Shown here one piece after another: positions 22,810 to 29,376 of a DNA stretch of 29,376 bases. This DNA is from CAZDDA01 sp964568045 (GTDB lineage: Bacteria > Bipolaricaulota > Bipolaricaulia > UBA7950 > UBA9294): assembly GCA_964568045.1 (NCBI GenBank), contig CAZMOL010000010.1:1-29376 (forward strand), given 5' to 3'. The notes under the pieces are model-generated. The model saw only the letters and a program-made list of their open reading frames with translations, was not told the origin of the DNA and made no database searches. Each line of letters opens with the position of its first letter. The first letter of the stretch is position 1. The translations under genes and the position numbers were made by a program.

Positions 22810-23363
22810 CCGTCCTCCGGAATTCTATAAAGGTAGATTTGGTGGCCTGCCTTGGCCTCGCCGATTTCGTCCGGTTTCCAGCCCCAGATGGGATGATAGT
22901 AGGAGACGATCCTCGCCCCCGGTCTGAGTTCACGTCGAAGCCGGTCCTGCAGACGCAGATTCGCCTTGGCGGAGAGAAAGAGAATCACAACATCGGCGCC
23001 GGACAGCTCGGCGGTGTACATATCCCCGCGAATCACCCGGGCACGCCCGGAAAGACCAGCAAACAGAATCCAAGCCTTCCCCCACAGGGCACGAATAGGA
23101 TCGATCTCGATACCGGTGGCATACGCCCCAAACTCCCGTGCGGCCGTCACAACAATCCTGCCATCACCACAGCCAAGGTCAAAGAGAGACTCCCCTTCAG
23201 TTATGCCGGACAAAAAGAGGATCCGTCGCACCGTCACCCGGTCGGTCGGCTGCCACAGGGCGTCAAGGGTGAGATTCCACCCTACCCACAGCATGGTCAC
23301 CGCACCTAGGGCGATCCACAAGTAGAACACTATCCTAAAATGAGAGAAGAAGACCCGCTGCAA
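22806..23363 (-). CDS. Membrane-anchored class I SAM-dependent methyltransferase
   Basis: A 185-residue protein with one N-terminal membrane helix (FYLWIALGAVTMLWVGWNLT) followed by a Rossmann methyltransferase domain. Motif I is SLFDLGCGDGRIVVTAAREF, the acidic residue after strand 2 lies in GIEIDPIRALWGKAW, and VIRGDMYTAELSGADVVILF covers motifs III-IV. The fold resembles small methyltransferases of lipids or proteins, but the acceptor is unknown. The TTG start at 23363 has AGGA 7 bases upstream and overlaps the preceding stop by 29 bases; a GTG at 23330 is the alternative. The stop overlaps the murE start, so it is co-translated with a cell-wall ligase. Confidence 0.78.
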   Translation of the reverse strand: MQRVFFSHFRIVFYLWIALGAVTMLWVGWNLTLDALWQPTDRVTVRRILFLSGITEGESLFDLGCGDGRIVVTAAREFGAYATGIEIDPIRALWGKAWILFAGLSGRARVIRGDMYTAELSGADVVILFLSAKANLRLQDRLRRELRPGARIVSYYHPIWGWKPDEIGEAKAGHQIYLYRIPEDG

Positions 23364-23793
23364 GAAGCGGTCCTGCGGTCAAACCGATTTCTGAAATACG
23401 TGCGATGTAGCGAAGCTCCACAAACGCCGCCACCGGCGCGAACAGAGCAACTCGCGTGCCTACCAATCCTTCCACTGTGAAGCCAGTTGAGAATCCTGAG
23501 GTGAGGGCTAGGCCGATTCCGCCTCCCAGATACGGATCAAAAGGTGGGAACACCTGGTGAGCCAAGACCGCTCCACCGAGGAGCATCAACCCTCCCATGT
23601 TCTGGGTGGTAATCCCCAATTGTGCTCGTATGTCGATCAGATCCCCAACAGTTACGTCAGCGAGAACACCGACAAGCAAGACACCCGTTGGATCGATCGC
23701 AACGCCTGCCCCAAAATGTGTGGCCAACAGCGGGGCAACAAGGAGGTTTAACAACAGCAGAAAAGCTACGGCTATTCTCGTTTCTCGTTTCAT
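23335..23793 (-). CDS. Exported hydrophobic protein, possible outer-membrane type
   Basis: A 152-residue protein with a signal peptide (MKRETRIAVAFLLLLNLLVA, then PLLA) and a body of alternating glycine-rich hydrophobic strands: THFGAGVAIDPTGVLLVGVL, FDPYLGGGIGLALTSGFSTG, VAAFVELRYIARISEIG. This pattern and its small size suggest a beta-barrel-like outer-membrane protein, but no family was recognised. The ATG at 23793 is preferred to an in-frame GTG at 23805 because it fits the leader better; neither has a strong ribosome binding site. The end overlaps the methyltransferase start, placing it in a transcript with the methyltransferase and murE, and gyrB ends downstream of nothing else on this strand, 92 bases to its left. 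Confidence 0.6.
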   Translation of the reverse strand: MKRETRIAVAFLLLLNLLVAPLLATHFGAGVAIDPTGVLLVGVLADVTVGDLIDIRAQLGITTQNMGGLMLLGGAVLAHQVFPPFDPYLGGGIGLALTSGFSTGFTVEGLVGTRVALFAPVAAFVELRYIARISEIGLTAGPLLAAGLLLSF

Positions 23794-23885
23794 CTCTGCG
23801 ATCACCGACAGCTAGTGTACCCGAACCCGAGGAAAGGAAGTGGAGACATCCTTCCCCTGTAATTAGGGGACGCAAGGCCTGTGGC

Positions 23886-25781
23886 TCAGATATCGAGCGT
23901 GGTGATCTTGTCGCTGTTTTCCCAGATGAAGTCACGACGTTGGGCGACATCGCTCCCCATCAGAGTGGAGAAGACCTCGTCGGCCTCCAAAGCATCTCGG
24001 ATCTCAATCTGCTTCAACACGCGGTTTTCTGGGCTCATCGTCGTCTCCCACAGCTCGCCTGGATTCATCTCGCCCAGACCCTTGAATCGCTTGATCGAGA
24101 AGTTGCCGTTGTGGTCTTTGCGGAAGTGATTCAGCTCCTCATCGGTAAACATATAGGCCGTCTTCTTTCCTTCCTTCACCTGGTACAGCGGAGGCTTGGC
24201 GATGAACACGTGCCCCCTTTCGATCAGCGTGCGCAGGTAGCGGTAGAAGAAGGTGAGAAGCAGCGTACAGATATGGGCTCCATCGACATCTGCATCGGCC
24301 ATGATGATCAGCCTGTGATAGCGAAGCTTCTCCAGAGAGAAGTCCTCGCGGATTCCCGTTCCGAGGGCGGTGATAATCGACTTGAGCTCTGCATTGTCGA
24401 GAAGCTTTGCCAGCCGTGCCTTCTCCACGTTCAACACCTTGCCTCGCAGTGGGAGAATCGCCTGGAAGGCTCGATCGCGACCCTGTTTGGCACTTCCGCC
24501 GGCTGAATCCCCCTCTACGATGTACAACTCACTCTTCGCTGGATCGGAGTTGGAGCAATCGGCCAGCTTCCCGGGCAGCGCTGTTGCAGAGAGCAGCCCT
24601 TTCCTCCGCGCCATGCTCCGCGCCTTGGTTGCCGCCATCCGCGCGCGCCCGGAGGAAACGGATTTCTCAATGATCGTCCGTGCAACCCTCGGTTTCTTCC
24701 TGAAATAGAGCGTAAGCTGTTCCTGCAGGATCCCTGCAACAAGGCTCGCCACCTCAGGATTCCCCAACTTCGTCTTGGTCTGACCCTCAAACTCGGGTTC
24801 GGGGATCTTGAGACTGATGATTGCCACCAGGCCCTCGCGGATGTCCTCTCCACGCAGGTTCGGATCATCCTTACGCAGGATCTTCTTCTCACGTCCGTAG
24901 TCGTTTAGAAACTTGGTGAGCGCACTCTTGAATCCGGTGAGGTGAGTTCCGCCATCGACCGTGTTGATGTTGTTGGCAAATGCGAAGATCGAGTCGTCGT
25001 AGCTCCCGGTGAAGTGCATCGCGATTTCAACAGCGGTTCCACTCTCTTCTCCACTCACATAGATTGGCTGAGGGTGGATCGGTTCCTTGGGCGCGGAGAG
25101 CTCCTTGACGAACGAAACAATCCCACCTTTGGCTTGAAAGCGCCGAGAAATCCCCGCGGCTTCGTTCTCCAGGATGATGAGCAGGCCTCCGTTGAGGTAG
25201 GAGAGCTCCTTTAGGCGATGCGACAGCTTTGAAAAGTTGTACTGGATTTCACCAAAGATCTCTCCATCGGGGAGGAACGTGATCGTGGTTCCATTCTTTT
25301 TCGCTTCCCCAACGACCTTAAGCTCACCAAGCTTCACCCCGCGGCAGAACTCCTGACGGTACAGTTTTCCATCTCGTCGCACCTCCACGGTCAAGTGCTC
25401 CGAAAGGGCGTTGACGACGGATACGCCCACACCGTGCAACCCACCGCTTACGTGGTAGGATTTGTTGTCGAATTTGCCACCGGCGTGGAGAGTCGTCATG
25501 ACGAGTTCCACCGCGTTGATACCGGTCTCCTTGTGAATTCCGACCGGCATCCCGCGGCCGTTATCGATAACGGTAACCCGGTTATCCGAATGGACAGTGA
25601 CTCGAATCTCGGTGCAGTGCCCGCCGAGCGCCTCGTCGATGCTGTTATCGACGACTTCCTCGATCAGATGCATCAACCCGGGCTGCCCGGTGCTCCCAAC
25701 GTACATCCCGGGGCGAGTGCGGACGGCCTCGATGTCCTCCAAGACCTTGATTTGTTCGGCTTCGTATACCACGGTCACCAC
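23886..25781 (-). CDS. gyrB: DNA gyrase subunit B
   Basis: A 631-residue ATPase subunit of the type II topoisomerase that introduces negative supercoils. The GHKL ATPase has VRTRPGMYVGSTGQPGLMHL, the Mg/ATP residues in EVVDNSIDEAL and VIDNGRGMPVGIH, and the lid GGLHGVGVSVVNALS. The Toprim region has ELYIVEGDSAGGSAKQGRDR, LPLRGKVLNVEKARL and IIMADADVDGAHICTLLLTF; the C terminus ends RRDFIWENSDKITTLDI. The length is the short form without the proteobacterial insert. A ParE paralogue is possible but the ending favours GyrB. The first GTG (25781) and a third GTG (25772) are both plausible starts; GGTGGT precedes the latter. gyrA is not adjacent. Confidence 0.94.
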   Translation of the reverse strand: MVTVVYEAEQIKVLEDIEAVRTRPGMYVGSTGQPGLMHLIEEVVDNSIDEALGGHCTEIRVTVHSDNRVTVIDNGRGMPVGIHKETGINAVELVMTTLHAGGKFDNKSYHVSGGLHGVGVSVVNALSEHLTVEVRRDGKLYRQEFCRGVKLGELKVVGEAKKNGTTITFLPDGEIFGEIQYNFSKLSHRLKELSYLNGGLLIILENEAAGISRRFQAKGGIVSFVKELSAPKEPIHPQPIYVSGEESGTAVEIAMHFTGSYDDSIFAFANNINTVDGGTHLTGFKSALTKFLNDYGREKKILRKDDPNLRGEDIREGLVAIISLKIPEPEFEGQTKTKLGNPEVASLVAGILQEQLTLYFRKKPRVARTIIEKSVSSGRARMAATKARSMARRKGLLSATALPGKLADCSNSDPAKSELYIVEGDSAGGSAKQGRDRAFQAILPLRGKVLNVEKARLAKLLDNAELKSIITALGTGIREDFSLEKLRYHRLIIMADADVDGAHICTLLLTFFYRYLRTLIERGHVFIAKPPLYQVKEGKKTAYMFTDEELNHFRKDHNGNFSIKRFKGLGEMNPGELWETTMSPENRVLKQIEIRDALEADEVFSTLMGSDVAQRRDFIWENSDKITTLDI

Positions 25782-25789
25782 CCAACAAA

Positions 25790-25818
25790 ATTATACTAAA
25801 AGCCGCTTCGGATGTCAA
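25790..25818 (-). promoter_or_regulatory. Consensus sigma-70 promoter of gyrB
   Basis: Read leftward, TTGACA (25818-25813), a 17-base spacer and TATAAT (25795-25790), all consensus. The expected start near 25783 lies 2 bases before the first GTG and 11 before the GTG at 25772, so the message is leaderless or nearly so. Supercoiling-sensitive gyr promoters often have non-optimal spacers; this one does not. Confidence 0.85.
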
Positions 25819-25899
25819 AAAGGACGATTTCGACCGTAGTGATTGGCTGCTCAATACTAACCAGGTTTAGTTGAAGAGATCAACACACCCCGGAATGGC

Positions 25900-26589
25900 T
25901 TAGGACACCGCCGCTTCCAGGGCCGCATCCGCGTGGATCGTGGCCGTATCGAACAGAGGAAGGGTATGATCGTCCTCGCCAACGAGCAGCGGGATCTCTG
26001 TACAGCCGAGGATGATCCCTTCTGCGCCCCGCTCTGCCAGCGAATCGATGACTCCTAGGTAGTAGGCGTGGGAGGCAGGCCGGAGAGTCCCGCGGGCCAG
26101 CTCTTCGTGAATCACGCGGTGAATCTCCTCCTGCTGTTCACTTGTTGGGACAAGCGTTGCGATGTTGTGTAAAGAAAGGCGGTCGGAGTAAAACGACTCC
26201 TTCATCGTGTAGCGCGTGCCAAGGAGTCCCACCGTCGAACAACCCGCAGTTTGAATCGCCGCCGCCAGCGCATCGACAATGTGAAGAAGCGGAATCGGGC
26301 TCCTGTCAGCGACTGCGTCGTAGACGCGGTGTAGCGTATTGGCGGCAATCAGGCCGATATCGGCCCCGGCAGCGGCGAGGACCTGAAACGCGTCCGCCAT
26401 CTTCGCGGCGATCGCCTCCCAATTGCCCTGGCTTTGCCAATCCGCAATTTCCTGGAATGACACGCTGTAGATCAGGATCTCCGGATAGGAAAAGTCCCCA
26501 AAACGCCGGGTGTACTCGCGGGTGATCCGCGTGTAGTAGGAGACAGTCGACTCCGCACTGGTTCCGCCGAGGATTCCTATCCGCTTCAT
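25900..26589 (-). CDS. Aspartate/glutamate racemase-family protein lacking the first catalytic Cys
   Basis: A 229-residue protein of the Asp/Glu racemase fold. It opens KRIGILGGTSAESTVSYYTR, as in YgeA-type enzymes, and has PIPLLHIVDALAAAIQTAGC, VGLLGTRYTMKESFYSDRLS and GIILGCTEIPLLV, where Cys196 is the second catalytic Cys. At the first catalytic site, usually CTNTMH or CNTxH, this protein reads IAANTLH with Ala82-Ala83. A two-base racemase mechanism is thus doubtful; one-base chemistry or a lyase/isomerase role is possible. GGAGGTGAG lies 7 bases before the ATG. It follows the AOR gene by 77 bases, with a hairpin at 26610-26639 but no U-tract between them, so co-transcription is plausible. 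Confidence 0.85.
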   Translation of the reverse strand: MKRIGILGGTSAESTVSYYTRITREYTRRFGDFSYPEILIYSVSFQEIADWQSQGNWEAIAAKMADAFQVLAAAGADIGLIAANTLHRVYDAVADRSPIPLLHIVDALAAAIQTAGCSTVGLLGTRYTMKESFYSDRLSLHNIATLVPTSEQQEEIHRVIHEELARGTLRPASHAYYLGVIDSLAERGAEGIILGCTEIPLLVGEDDHTLPLFDTATIHADAALEAAVS

Positions 26590-26666
26590 GGTGACCTCAC
26601 CTCCAGATCGGCTCCCCGGCCTGCAGTATCCGAGGAGCCTGCTTCACACAAGAAGATATCCAGTTA

Positions 26667-28826
26667 CTATTGATGCGGGCGGACAACCTCCACCACATCC
26701 GGGAAGTCGATGTCTAAACGTTTCAGGGTCTCCACAGTCGGCACACCGTCATTCGTCCAGCCGCGACGCTTGTACACCGCATCGCACAGCTTTTCGTACT
26801 GCTCTTCGCGGTACTTGCGCAAAGCCTGCACCTTCTCCGCCGTGCTCATACTGGCTGGATCGACCCCCACAACCTCCCTTAGCTGGGTGTCGTAGCGCTC
26901 GACTCGCGATTCGTACTCCTGCTCGGTAACCGGGCCGACGGAGCGGTACGGAATCGCGTCTTGTTCACGCCGACCGAATCCCATGCGCAGATTGAACACA
27001 CGTTGGAAGTTGTACACACGCTCCGATTGGAGGATCACATCGTCTGGGGTAACCTCAATTCCGGTGACCCCGGCGAACAGATCGCAGTAGTTCTGGACGT
27101 GCTCAGGTACCTTGGCCGCGTCGATGCCGGAGTAACGCGACCGATTGTCGGCCGGTTCGATGTCGTTCCACGGAAGTTTGCACAGGCCATTCAACCCAAA
27201 CCAGGTTCGCCACATCGGGAAGTAGTGCAGCGCCTCGGCCTTGTCCTCGAAGGTGGGAAGCTGCTTGTTGACCATGTCCATGAAGATCAGCCACGCCTCG
27301 TCGTGTTGCGGCCCCTTGTTGGCCAGGCCGTAGCCGCCCTGCATGGCAAGCGATTCCTTGGTCATGTACTCGGAGTACTCCATCCCCTTGCACTCCATGC
27401 CGATATCCTGCAGGAAGGAAGGATCCGCTCTGTACTCGCGGACAAAGCGCTCCTTCATCCGCCGGATCCCCTGGCCGACGATCGCTCCGAAACCCTCCCC
27501 CCGACCCATCTGGTGGAGGATCTCAAGCGCCGCCTCGCCGTTGCCGAACCGTAGGTCAAGCCCGCCAGTGATTTCGTCATTGAGAACACCGGCCTCGTAG
27601 CACTCCATGGCAAACGCTGTTCCCGTGGAGAAGGAAATGGTGTCGATGCCGTAGGTGTCGCAGTAAAAGTTGTACTCCAGCACGAATTCGGGATCGAAGA
27701 TCCCCATGTTGGCGCTGCCGGCCGCCGTCTCGTATTCCGGGCCGTCGACGATGACCGATTGACCCTTGTAGGGACCGCTCTTCAACGTGAACCCATCGAC
27801 TGCGTGCGAACAGGACATGGTGCAGCCGAACCAGCACCCATCGGGCATCCCCTGGCTGAACCGCTCTCGCCACACCGGAGAAGAGATCTTGTCTGCCTCC
27901 GGATGCGACCCGAACTTGTAGTTTTTGACCGGTAGCAGATCGAATTCATTCATGACCTCTACGATGTTTGAGGTTCCCACGCTGCGCATGTCATTCTGTG
28001 AGGCGTCCAACTCAAGGATTTCCTTGGTGATTCGGGCGCCGGCTGCTTTCAGCCGTTCGGGGTCAGCCGGGCCGGTGGAGTCTGCGCGCACTCCGCCGGG
28101 ATGCTTCACCACCAGCGCAGCGATCCGCTTGTCGCGGAAGACACTGCCGATCCCTCCGCGGCCGGCCTGCTTCACGCGAACCGCCTTTCGTTTCATGTCA
28201 AAGAAGCTGAAGTTGAGGCAACCGATCCGGGTGTGTTCGGCGCCATCGCCGGCAGAGACCGTGGAGACGGCCACGAGATCCCGGGGTTCCTCCGAATCGG
28301 CAAAGGCGTGCGTCAGTCTCTCCGACAGGACGTGCGTGTTGACGTCCTTCTGCGGGCACTCGAGCAGCTGTACGACTCCCGCTCCAGCATCGACGAGCAC
28401 AATGACATCCTTGTCCGCCCTCCCCTGCACTTCCAGCGCGTCCCATCCCGCAAACTTGAGGTACGGACCGAAGTAGCCGCCAACGTTGCAGTCGGTGACA
28501 CAGTCCGTGGTGGGAGAAAGGCTCACCACCAGTGATTTTCCCGCACCGGCATACATGGTGATCCCGCCGATCGGACCGGAGCTGATCACGATTTCGTTGT
28601 CCGGGTCGTTCCACTTCGTCTTGTCGTTGATCGCGTTCCACAACCGCCACAGCCCGAACCCACGGCCACCAATGAAGACCTGTTTCATCTGGTCCGTCAC
28701 CGGCCGGGACTCCATCTTCCCGGTTCCAATGTTGACATAGAGTGTCTGTCCGGTATACCCACGCTCCGCCTTTGCTGGCTCGTACGGCATCTCTGCGATG
28801 ACTCGATAGTCGGTCTTCGACCCCAT
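26667..28826 (-). CDS. Aldehyde:ferredoxin oxidoreductase family protein
   Basis: A 719-residue tungstopterin-type oxidoreductase expected to oxidise aldehydes to acids using ferredoxin. The N-terminal domain has IGGRGFGLWRLWNA (52-65), SSGPIGGITMYAGAGKSLVV and NVGGYFGPYLKFAGWDALEV; AGRGGIGSVFRDKRIAAL matches the AOR RGGLGAV motif. Cluster ligands are Cys331, Cys335, Cys339 in CWFGCTMSC plus Cys549 in GLNGLCKLPW; the first pair has three intervening residues instead of the usual two. Pterin-site segments DGPEYETAAGSANMG and TYGIDTISFSTGTAFAMECY follow. At about 100 residues above the 605-620 of classical AOR, it belongs to a longer clade of unknown substrate. The ATG at 28826 has AAGGAGGGG upstream. 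No ferredoxin, ThiS/MoaD or molybdopterin gene is adjacent. Confidence 0.92.
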   Translation of the reverse strand: MGSKTDYRVIAEMPYEPAKAERGYTGQTLYVNIGTGKMESRPVTDQMKQVFIGGRGFGLWRLWNAINDKTKWNDPDNEIVISSGPIGGITMYAGAGKSLVVSLSPTTDCVTDCNVGGYFGPYLKFAGWDALEVQGRADKDVIVLVDAGAGVVQLLECPQKDVNTHVLSERLTHAFADSEEPRDLVAVSTVSAGDGAEHTRIGCLNFSFFDMKRKAVRVKQAGRGGIGSVFRDKRIAALVVKHPGGVRADSTGPADPERLKAAGARITKEILELDASQNDMRSVGTSNIVEVMNEFDLLPVKNYKFGSHPEADKISSPVWRERFSQGMPDGCWFGCTMSCSHAVDGFTLKSGPYKGQSVIVDGPEYETAAGSANMGIFDPEFVLEYNFYCDTYGIDTISFSTGTAFAMECYEAGVLNDEITGGLDLRFGNGEAALEILHQMGRGEGFGAIVGQGIRRMKERFVREYRADPSFLQDIGMECKGMEYSEYMTKESLAMQGGYGLANKGPQHDEAWLIFMDMVNKQLPTFEDKAEALHYFPMWRTWFGLNGLCKLPWNDIEPADNRSRYSGIDAAKVPEHVQNYCDLFAGVTGIEVTPDDVILQSERVYNFQRVFNLRMGFGRREQDAIPYRSVGPVTEQEYESRVERYDTQLREVVGVDPASMSTAEKVQALRKYREEQYEKLCDAVYKRRGWTNDGVPTVETLKRLDIDFPDVVEVVRPHQ

Positions 28827-28856
28827 CTGCCCCTCCTTAGCTGTTATCAGGAACAA

Positions 28857-29277
28857 AGCTGGAATGTCGTTGCAGGCATGAGTTTAGGAAAACCCCGCTG
28901 GATTCTCAAACGCGCCGGAGCACGTCGCATTGTTGGATAGCTCCTCGTTGTCCTGTATGGGTGCGAAATGTCGACGTCGCATGAAACTTCCTTATGAGAA
29001 GGCCACAAGGTACTAACGAGTCAGGAATGGGGAATAAAGGATGAGATTGGACCATGAGGAACCGATGCCAAAGCCGCTGGCAGCTGCCGGCGACGTGGAT
29101 CGGGGACTTGATCATTCGGGAAAGGGGACAAGCATGGTGGGGGTTTAAGGCGGTCCAGAACCTGGAAGATGCCTGTGTTCTCATGTCGAGATGTATCCCC
29201 AGAACCATTGCGAAGAAACACGGCTTGATCTTGAACGAAGTAAGATATCTGCCGGTTCCTCAGCTACTTTCCATCCG
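28857..29277. other. Intergenic stretch with no convincing gene
   Basis: Beyond the AOR start there is no family-recognisable coding sequence. A rightward 86-residue frame (29054-29314) has a GGATGAG 7 bases upstream of its ATG, but its composition is unconvincing and it runs through the promoter-like sequence at 29278. A leftward frame at 28906-29208 likewise looks non-coding. No tRNA, repeat or transposon end was found. An AOR promoter should lie in the left part, but no good -35/-10 pair is visible. Confidence 0.5.
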
Positions 29278-29306
29278 TTGTTTCCCGTCGACAGTGGTGG
29301 TATGCT
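29278..29306 (+). promoter_or_regulatory. Possible promoter of a gene beyond the right edge
   Basis: TTGTTT (29278-29283), a 17-base spacer and TATGCT (29301-29306). Downstream, ACCGGGTGA and TCACCGGT (29318-29345) can form a hairpin with one bulge in the would-be leader. Confidence 0.35.
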
Positions 29307-29369
29307 CAACCTAGAAAACCGGGTGATGAAAGAGGATGTCACCGGTTGTGAAAGAAGGAAAGCTCAAAA

Positions 29370-29376
29370 ATGGTCG
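29370..29376 (+). CDS. Possible start of a gene cut by the window edge
   Basis: ATG GTC G at the last seven bases, with AAGGA at 29355-29359 ten bases upstream and a promoter-like sequence before it. Only two codons are visible, so nothing can be said of the product. Confidence 0.25.

Noticed and set aside
23622..24506. 294-residue rightward open frame
   Set aside because: Antisense to gyrB and the exported protein gene; no recognisable protein features and no ribosome binding site.
26610..26639. Hairpin GGCTCC...GGAGCC between the AOR and racemase genes
   Set aside because: No U-tract on the minus strand; too weak to call a terminator, though it may be an RNA-processing structure.
29054..29314. 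86-residue rightward frame with a possible ribosome binding site
   Set aside because: No family resemblance, it ends inside a promoter-like region, and its composition is not convincing; left as an unannotated stretch.

Overview
The window is a stretch of bacterial chromosome from a draft or metagenome-style assembly; it contains two runs of exactly 100 N, at 7582-7681 and 19970-20069. GC is moderate to high, genes are dense, and ATG, GTG and TTG starts all occur with purine-rich ribosome binding sites. The gene set suggests a diderm, peptide-using anaerobe from a poorly cultivated lineage: a tungsten-type aldehyde:ferredoxin oxidoreductase, an oligopeptide ABC transporter, meso-diaminopimelate-type murein enzymes, YajC/SecD and a small secreted protein of outer-membrane type. 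Ca. Bipolaricaulota/Acetothermia or a neighbouring phylum is my best guess, but it rests on overall impression and not on a marker phylogeny. I saw no rRNA, tRNA, CRISPR array, transposase or phage gene.

Layout. 1-2250: tail of a probable HD hydrolase, then a leftward pair of gamma-glutamyltransferase (ggt) and YbaK-type deacylase, divergent from the next block. 2410-6037: rightward operon mgtE, a polytopic membrane protein, yajC and secD, with no secF. 5967-7800: leftward yidD (broken by the first gap), a zinc-ribbon/ACT protein and holA; the end of holA overlaps the end of secD antisense. 7800-8423: hsp20, divergent from yidD, with promoters that overlap at the -35 box and a CIRCE-like operator. 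8504-14538: a rightward operon of a small ORF, a peptide-binding protein, two permeases, lysA and a cytoplasmic NlpC/P60 peptidase. 14580-17010: leftward rsuA/rluB-type pseudouridine synthase and nadE. 17133-18349: a GNAT-like protein. 18400-19605: a YcaQ-type DNA glycosylase, leftward. 19847-20611: a secreted DUF4384-type protein containing the second gap. 20767-21339: coaE. 21349-25781: leftward gyrB, an exported small protein, a membrane-anchored methyltransferase and murE. 25900-28826: leftward AOR and an Asp/Glu racemase homologue. 28857-29376: mostly featureless, with a possible promoter and the first codons of a gene at the right edge.

How the genes fit together. The most coherent unit is 8504-14538. 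A peptide importer lacking its own ATPases is followed by an NlpC/P60 peptidase with the soluble YkfC-like architecture, and by diaminopimelate decarboxylase. I infer a route that imports murein-derived peptides, cuts out meso-DAP and converts it to lysine. MurE, which consumes meso-DAP, lies elsewhere in the window. Several enzymes depart from their family at catalytic positions: NadE has Gly in place of the glutaminase Cys, the racemase lacks its first Cys, MurE has DNPK for DNPR, and the AOR has CX3CX3C for CX2CX3C. Promoters with near-consensus spacing place transcription starts at or within a few bases of the start codons of yidD and gyrB, which suggests leaderless mRNAs alongside Shine-Dalgarno-led genes.
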